This document shows positions 59,667-64,000 of a stretch of DNA of 64,000 nucleotides, piece after piece. Within the stretch, counting starts at the first letter, position 1, and each line of letters opens with the position of its first letter. Origin of the DNA: Mariniflexile sp044335535 (GTDB lineage Bacteria; Bacteroidota; Bacteroidia; Flavobacteriales; Flavobacteriaceae); NCBI RefSeq assembly GCF_044335535.1, contig NZ_JBIQVZ010000003.1, forward strand, positions 434,001 to 498,000. Reading direction: 5' to 3'. The translations under genes were made by a program, and so were the position numbers. The notes under the pieces were generated by a model. The model did not search any database. It was given only the letters and a program-made list of their open reading frames with translations, and had not been told where the DNA came from.

Positions 59667-59996
59667 ATGCAGCCAGAAACATGGAGTTTTTTTGATAAAG
59701 TTTATGAAGTCGCCAAGCAAATCCCTTATGGTAGAGTTACTAGTTATGGTGCTATTGCAACATATCTTGGTGCAGCAAGAAGTGCACGTATGGTTGGGTA
59801 TGCCATGAATGGTTCAATGGGAAAGGATGTGCCAGCACACCGTGTAGTTAATAGAAAAGGTTTACTAACGGGCAAACATCATTTTGATGGTACTAATTTA
59901 ATGCAGCAGCTTTTAGAAAGCGAAGGGATTAAAGTAGTTGATAACCAAATACAGGATTTTGAAAATGTGTTTTGGGAGCCTTCAAAGGAATTGTGA
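59667..59996 (+). CDS. Alkyltransferase-like protein (MGMT DNA-binding domain, no active Cys)
   Basis: 109 residues, start 2 nt after the LysE-type gene. It has the MGMT C-terminal DNA-binding fold (YEVAKQIPYGRVTSYGAIAT, ARSARMVGYAMNGS). The active-site motif, normally P-C-H-R-V, reads P-A-H-R-V (VPAHRVVNRKGLLTG): the methyl-acceptor Cys is Ala. Such ATL proteins bind alkylated guanines and recruit nucleotide-excision repair rather than repairing directly. Operon partner of trmB. Confidence 0.93.
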   Translation: MQPETWSFFDKVYEVAKQIPYGRVTSYGAIATYLGAARSARMVGYAMNGSMGKDVPAHRVVNRKGLLTGKHHFDGTNLMQQLLESEGIKVVDNQIQDFENVFWEPSKEL

Positions 59997-60509
59997 TTTT
60001 AAACCACTTCATTAATTGCAAATGCTGCAGGGCATTCGCTTTAAAAAAAAGTTAACCACGAATTTGCTTCGCCCGTTCGCTGTCGCTCGGGTCACAAATT
60101 CACTTGAATAATCATCGATTTGAATGACACAAATTCTTAAAACAACTAAGATTTCGTGGCTAAAAATTTTTACCGCAGATTACCTAAAATGTTAAAAATT
60201 TGCGAATCTGCGGTAAAATTTCACCGATTAATTTCGCAAACTAACCTTGCAGATTAGTCTGTAAACAAAACTATGGACTTCAAGTCCAGAGTGGTTTATT
60301 TCTTAATAACAGATATAAAGACCGGGACCATATCAACTCCAAATCCTATTTTCCTAAAGACAGATCAAAAAGACAAAACAACATAATTTCTCATAACATT
60401 TCTATAATAGGCTATGATGTAAGGGGCACTATATCTATACAGACCCTGCGGTAGGCAAAACCCAAGTAGTACCGTCTATTCTTATTCAAAAATAATCACT
60501 GAAAAAAAC
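59997..60509. other. Long intergenic stretch, no gene recognised
   Basis: Nothing coding is supported. It contains the inverted repeat at 60165-60220, TCGCCCGTTCGCTGTCGCTCGG (a short dyad around 60070-60092, shown here only as a position), and mixed-composition sequence near 60290-60480 that may be decayed coding DNA. It marks the border between the housekeeping block and the accessory module that follows. Confidence 0.3.
60165..60220. repeat. Inverted repeat
   Basis: AATTTTTACCGCAGATT (60165-60181) and AATCTGCGGTAAAATT (60205-60220) form a long stem with a 23-nt loop. No T run follows. It may be a dispersed repeat. Confidence 0.6.
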
Positions 60510-60599
60510 ATGAAACACCCATAAGGGAATGGCATTCACACATGGGGATGATTATTCAGAGTGTTCCACCTTCACCAAATTAAAACAATAAATATAAAT
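60510..60599 (+). ncRNA. Recurrent leader element, copy C
   Basis: Arms AACAC (60514-60518) and GTGTT (60561-60565) pair; CATTCACACATGGGGATG, GATTATTCAG and CCACCTTCACCAAATT then AAAACAATAAATATAAA match copies A, B, and D. It is followed 31 nt later by an intrinsic terminator, so a short RNA of about 160 nt could be made, or the pair could act as an attenuator for the Sel1-repeat gene. Confidence 0.5.
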
Positions 60600-60630
60600 A
60601 GTTAAAAGCAATTACAATACATCGAGCAAG

Positions 60631-60667
60631 GTCGAGAGGCTATGTTGATGATATTCTCGACTTTTTT
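60631..60667 (+). terminator. Intrinsic terminator behind copy C
   Basis: GTCGAGA (60631-60637) and TCTCGAC (60655-60661) pair, followed by TTTTTT. The loop is 17 nt. It lies 154 nt before the Sel1-repeat gene start. Confidence 0.65.
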
Positions 60668-60821
60668 CGAATTAGAATGGGTAATAATATGTTAAATGAT
60701 GTAAAGCTATTTTTATATCAATTACAACATTTCGTACAGTACTTTGATACAAATAGAACTCTGTTTGTAATTTTTTTCTTGTTGTTTTGTATAAAACCAA
60801 TTACAAACTAATTCTAAAGAC

Positions 60822-61904
60822 ATGAGAAAAACACTACTCGTCTGCTTTGGCTGTTTATGGAGCATTATGGGGCCTGCCCAGAACGATTGTGCCGAAGCCA
60901 TTAAATTATCAGGTACCTATTTCTTCGGTACGGCCAATACCAAGCCAGACCATGCAAAAGCCTATACCGTTTTACAGGATTGTGCCAATCAGGGGGATGC
61001 AGTGTCCCTGGCCCTATCTGCAGACATGCTCCAGTATGGAGTAGGCGTCGAAAAAAACGAAAACTTGGCTTTTGAGTATATGATGAAAGCCGCCCAACAA
61101 GAATACGGCTATGCCGAATACAAACTTGGCCTTTTTTACAGATCGGGCATCGGTTGCCCGATTGATTTGGTTAGTTCAGTCGTTTGGCTTGCCCGGTCGT
61201 CCAACCATGGAAATAAGGAAGCCGCTTATTTTATGGGGTACAATTTCCTAAAAGGCCAGGGCGTACCGCAAAGCTACGAAGCCGCCCTTTCGTGGTTTGA
61301 ACAATCCCCCAACCCCATGGCAAAGCACTGGTTGGGCTATTGCCACTATTTCGGATACGGCGTTCCCAAAGACACCCAAAAGGCGATAGCGTACTGCAAC
61401 CAGAGCGGTACCCCCAACAGTAAGCAGCTATTGAAACATATTGCCGAAAACACAAAAGACAAGGTGGACACGGCAATAAGCAAGCAGATCAAAGAAAAAG
61501 AAACCCACCAGAACACGGGCATTGCCCAAGCGGCCATTGAGAAAACAACCATCCAAAAAGGGCAACCAACAACAAGCAAAACCTTTAAGCGCAAACACCT
61601 AGACGGCAAATGGAAGGGCAAATTAATAGCGTTGGAATGGTCCGGCAAACAGATCACGGAAATACTGCCCATAAGCTGTGAGTTTGCAGCACAGGGCAAC
61701 AACAAGGTAAGCTACCAATGGGAAATTAACAATACCATATGCAGGGACACTGCCAGATGGGGACACAAAGCCCTGTATTTTAAACAACTGAAAATGGTCT
61801 TTGACTGGCCCTTTAGCGACATTCCAAGCATAAACACCATAGACTGGATCTTGATTTCGGCACAAATGGAACTTAAAACCGTTAACAAAAAAAATACCTT
61901 ATAG
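60822..61904 (+). CDS. Sel1-repeat secreted protein, first part of a frameshifted T9SS gene
   Basis: 360 residues in this frame. A signal peptide (FGCLWSIMGPAQN) is followed by four or five Sel1-like repeats (~40-200; LSADMLQYGVGVEKNENLAF, YKLGLFYRSGIGCPIDLV, YFMGYNFLKGQGVPQSYE, WLGYCHYFGYGVPKDTQK). A beta-rich region follows to ~355. It then stops just after an A8 run at 61887-61894. In the -1 frame the protein continues as YLIADLETYSPQW and into the T9SS domain of the next entry. One added A, or a -1 ribosomal shift on A-AAA-AAA, would fuse them. GC is higher than in neighbouring genes. Confidence 0.8.
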   Translation: MRKTLLVCFGCLWSIMGPAQNDCAEAIKLSGTYFFGTANTKPDHAKAYTVLQDCANQGDAVSLALSADMLQYGVGVEKNENLAFEYMMKAAQQEYGYAEYKLGLFYRSGIGCPIDLVSSVVWLARSSNHGNKEAAYFMGYNFLKGQGVPQSYEAALSWFEQSPNPMAKHWLGYCHYFGYGVPKDTQKAIAYCNQSGTPNSKQLLKHIAENTKDKVDTAISKQIKEKETHQNTGIAQAAIEKTTIQKGQPTTSKTFKRKHLDGKWKGKLIALEWSGKQITEILPISCEFAAQGNNKVSYQWEINNTICRDTARWGHKALYFKQLKMVFDWPFSDIPSINTIDWILISAQMELKTVNKKNTL

Positions 61905-61951
61905 CCGATCTGGAAACCTATAGCCCACAATGGCAAGAGGCAGGGCCTCCC

Positions 61952-62302
61952 ATGCGCGTTATCTTAAAACAAGTAGAAGACAATGAAGGTGAAGACGAAG
62001 AAATGTCTGAAAGCGAGTTACTGGCCCTAAGCCAGCAAAAAGAACATTTTATTACCCTGTATCCCAACCCCTTTGTAAATAATGTACTCATTGCCTATGA
62101 GCTGGAGACCGATGCCCAGGTAAGCGTAAGCGTGTACGACCTTACCGGGAACCCGGTACCGGCAACCCTGGAGCCTGGAGTCATGCAGGCCGCCGGTAAG
62201 CACCAGTACACCCTTTATGGGGGTAACCTTAAAAAGGGCATGTACATAGTACAGGTAATGGTTAATGGCGAAATATACACCCGAATGGTAATTAAAGACT
62301 AA
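61952..62302 (+). CDS. T9SS sorting-domain part of the Sel1-repeat protein
   Basis: 116 residues if started at the ATG 61952; the frame is open upstream to about 61884 and joins the Sel1 gene after a one-base shift. It has an acidic linker (EDNEGEDEEMSESE) and a complete T9SS type A domain (ITLYPNPFVNNVLIAYELET, then LKKGMYIVQVMVNGEIYTRM). On its own it lacks a signal peptide and could not be exported, so it makes sense only as the C-terminus of the preceding gene. It ends 6 nt before the lytic-protein gene. Confidence 0.8.
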   Translation: MRVILKQVEDNEGEDEEMSESELLALSQQKEHFITLYPNPFVNNVLIAYELETDAQVSVSVYDLTGNPVPATLEPGVMQAAGKHQYTLYGGNLKKGMYIVQVMVNGEIYTRMVIKD

Positions 62303-62308
62303 ATAAGG

Positions 62309-63874
62309 ATGCAAAAAACTATAAAACGATATATTTGTATTGTAGCAATACTAAGTACCATAATGGGATATGCACAGCAACGACTAGATTATTCTTCATG
62401 CTATAAATATGAAGTAGGTTCCAGCCAATACTATGGTTGCAAACAAGCCATAGATGCATACAATAAGAGACTGGAAGAACAAGAGGCTGAAGCAGCAAAA
62501 GCCGCAGCCGAAGCAGCAATGGCAGAGGCACAAAAATTACAGGCCATGGGAGTAGTACTGTTTGATATAGGGAATCAGATACAAACATTGGATATAACAG
62601 CATCATTACAGCAATCGCTAGCAGCACAGGCCGCACTGGAACAGGCACGACAGGCAAAGGCACAAGCAGAACAGGCACTGGAACAGGCGCAACAAGAACT
62701 GCTTACGGCCATGGAAATAGCCGCTGCAACAGGAAATAACGTACAATTAACCCAAACAAACTTGGCACAAGCAGCAGCTACAGGATATATATCAACTGCA
62801 ACAACCAACATACAACAAGCGAACCAGCTATTAGGAAATAGCACGCAAGGTACGGGTACAACAACACTAACCTGGTACTATCTGGACCTAGACGGCGATG
62901 GCTACCACAGGGCAGCCCAACAAAGAAGTACTCACCCTGGTATAGGATGGAGCTCTTCTACAAATGGCCTGGATTGTGATGACGATGATCCCAGATGGGG
63001 CTATGATTGTAACCCAGTAAGAGGCTGGTTTCTGGACAATGACAGCGACGGCTACCATGCAATTGTGCAAATGTCCTCCACCATGCCTACTGCACCGGGA
63101 AGATGGACAGATGTTATAACCAAAGGCCCAGATTGTGATGATAATGATGCAAATCGTAAAACCGCTGAGGATTGTGAACTATGTAAGACCTCAAAAGAAG
63201 ATTTAAAGACATTGTTCCCCGCTGCGAGTGATACTAATCTTGAAACACTAAGTAATACAATTAATAAGTACGCAAAAAGCTTAGGAGTAGACACTAAAAT
63301 TAAACTCCAACATTTACTTAGTCAAACTGGACATGAAACAGGAGGATATGGAACACTGCAAGTAACAGAAAGCACCTATTGGACAACTGCCAGTAAACTA
63401 GCAGAGACATACACTAAATTCACTACTGACTCAACCGCAGCTTCAAAAGACGTTAATTTATATTATGCAAACGATTATTTAAAAAATTCAAAAGGAGTTG
63501 CAAATATTGCTATGTGTTGTAATTATCACAATGGTGATGTAGCTAGTGGAGATGGTTATAAGTATAGGGGTAGAGGAATCATGCAATTAACATGGAAAGC
63601 AAATTATGAGGACTTCCAAACATGGTATAATGCTAATAATGACCCCGATATAGATGTAGTAACTAACCCGGATTTACTATCAACAGATAATAATTTGGCT
63701 ATACTCAGTGGATTGTGGTATTTCAAAACTAGGGTTTTAGATAAATACAAAGATTTTGACAAAGAAGCAACAGTAGATAATGTTACAATTAAAATAAATG
63801 GAAAAAAGAAAAAGGGATTAGCAGATAGAAAGGCACGGTTTAACAAAGCAAAAGAAAATATTAATTGTCAATAA
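62309..63874 (+). CDS. Secreted coiled-coil / Ca-binding / GH19-like lytic protein, possible polymorphic toxin
   Basis: 521 residues. A signal peptide (VAILSTIMGYAQQ) is followed by a long Ala/Gln-rich coiled coil (~50-175; ALEQARQAKAQAEQALEQAQ). Residues ~185-290 contain two DxDxDGY calcium-binding-like motifs (LDLDGDGYH, LDNDSDGYH) with GLDCDDDD and GPDCDDND. The C-terminal ~230 residues resemble GH19 chitinase/phage endolysin domains (LLSQTGHETGGYG with a candidate catalytic Glu, KYRGRGIMQLTWKANYEDF), which cleave peptidoglycan or chitin. Base composition drops sharply at the domain junction near 63180. A lipoprotein gene follows 25 nt later. Confidence 0.8.
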   Translation: MQKTIKRYICIVAILSTIMGYAQQRLDYSSCYKYEVGSSQYYGCKQAIDAYNKRLEEQEAEAAKAAAEAAMAEAQKLQAMGVVLFDIGNQIQTLDITASLQQSLAAQAALEQARQAKAQAEQALEQAQQELLTAMEIAAATGNNVQLTQTNLAQAAATGYISTATTNIQQANQLLGNSTQGTGTTTLTWYYLDLDGDGYHRAAQQRSTHPGIGWSSSTNGLDCDDDDPRWGYDCNPVRGWFLDNDSDGYHAIVQMSSTMPTAPGRWTDVITKGPDCDDNDANRKTAEDCELCKTSKEDLKTLFPAASDTNLETLSNTINKYAKSLGVDTKIKLQHLLSQTGHETGGYGTLQVTESTYWTTASKLAETYTKFTTDSTAASKDVNLYYANDYLKNSKGVANIAMCCNYHNGDVASGDGYKYRGRGIMQLTWKANYEDFQTWYNANNDPDIDVVTNPDLLSTDNNLAILSGLWYFKTRVLDKYKDFDKEATVDNVTIKINGKKKKGLADRKARFNKAKENINCQ

Positions 63875-63893
63875 TAATAATAATAATAATAAT
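63870..63893 (+). repeat. (AAT)8 microsatellite between lytic gene and lipoprotein
   Basis: Eight AAT units begin in the last codons of the lytic gene and fill most of the spacer before the lipoprotein ATG at 63900. A change in unit number would alter spacer length and possibly ribosome access. Confidence 0.8.
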
Positions 63894-63899
63894 AAAATT

Positions 63900-64000
63900 A
63901 TGAAGAAAATAAGTTTAGTGTTAGTAATTATTTTAGGATTTACGTATGGTTGTAAAGCTCAGTCACAATCGGAAAGAATTACTGCTTACAAGACAAAAAT
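63900..64000 (+). CDS. Lipoprotein start, candidate immunity protein (cut by window edge)
   Basis: 33 codons are visible: a signal MKKISLVLVIILGFTYG with lipobox cysteine (YGCK) and a polar start AQSQSERITAYK. The rest lies beyond the window. A lipoprotein directly after a secreted peptidoglycan-lytic protein fits an envelope-located immunity protein. Position and signal are seen; immunity is inference. Confidence 0.6.
   Translation, partial: MKKISLVLVIILGFTYGCKAQSQSERITAYKTK

Noticed and set aside
61346..61705. 119-residue frame on the minus strand with Ile/Leu-rich sequence, and similar frames at 62319-62678
   Set aside because: They lie antisense to the Sel1 and coiled-coil genes, whose Ala/Gln-rich codons create such artefacts.
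1..64000. CRISPR arrays, tRNA or rRNA genes, prophage or complete insertion sequences
   Set aside because: None was seen by eye: no regularly spaced identical repeats, no cloverleaf recognised, and no transposase or integrase frame. A covariance-model scan would be needed to exclude tRNAs.

Overview
The window comes from a member of the Bacteroidota, almost certainly the family Flavobacteriaceae (genus not assignable by eye). The evidence is an AT-rich genome, type IX secretion (T9SS) C-terminal sorting domains on several secreted proteins, -7 promoter boxes of the TAnnTTTG type, few Shine-Dalgarno sequences, and families typical of the group (DUF3098, DUF4271, DUF4296, a flavobacterial-type LeuRS and a PLP-enzyme/GNAT fusion). 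No rRNA, tRNA, CRISPR array, phage or intact transposase was recognised.

Layout. 0-7.6 kb: start of ileS (cut by the window edge), a small lipoprotein, a large LamG/T9SS surface protein, radA and an esterase-like protein that lacks the nucleophile serine. 7.9-16.6 kb: a PLP acyltransferase-type/GNAT fusion enzyme with a divergent STAS-like protein and AraC-type regulator, bracketed by two pairs of 21-bp direct repeats; then a TPR histidine kinase/NarL-type regulator operon and a divergent T9SS protein. 16.6-19.0 kb: a decayed stretch with a class V aminotransferase pseudogene, a MITE-like element, an XRE regulator and a 40-codon relic. 19-32 kb: housekeeping genes (truB, uppP, glxK, DUF3098, ftsX, DMT transporter, leuS, SemiSWEET, alanine dehydrogenase, Zn peptidase, BI-1 family protein). 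32-52 kb: MutS-like membrane ATPase, a methionine aminotransferase/omega-amidase pair, comF-like gene, glyS, Lrp regulator and saccharopine dehydrogenase family gene, pckA, hemD, a polyprenol mannosyltransferase-dihydroorotase-DUF4296 set, tyrS. 52-60 kb: YHS protein, LuxE-like acyl transferase, two small T9SS proteins, a PhoB/PhoR-like pair, glycosyltransferase, trmB, LysE-type exporter, an alkyltransferase-like protein. 60-64 kb: an accessory module of a Sel1-repeat protein with a frameshifted T9SS sorting domain, a secreted coiled-coil/Ca-binding/GH19-like lytic protein, and the start of a lipoprotein that looks like its immunity partner.

Most notable observations: (1) leuS carries, in frame, a DUF559 (PD-(D/E)XK-like) nuclease domain bounded by palindromic repeats, inserted just before the threonine-rich editing motif; (2) the 60-64 kb module looks like a polymorphic-toxin/immunity locus, with a base-composition break inside the lytic gene and homopolymer and microsatellite tracts at decisive places; (3) a ~85-nt element recurs in four intergenic regions and has a closing stem with compensatory changes in three of them, so it may be a structured RNA leader; (4) 21-bp tandem operator-like repeats flank the AraC/PLP-enzyme locus, and one pair sits before a promoter-like site with no real gene; (5) at least three non-autonomous inverted-repeat element families are scattered through intergenic DNA, two of them with visible 3-bp target duplications; (6) several genes have a -7 box exactly 4 nt before the start codon, implying leaderless mRNAs. 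All family calls rest on reading motifs by eye; no database search was possible.
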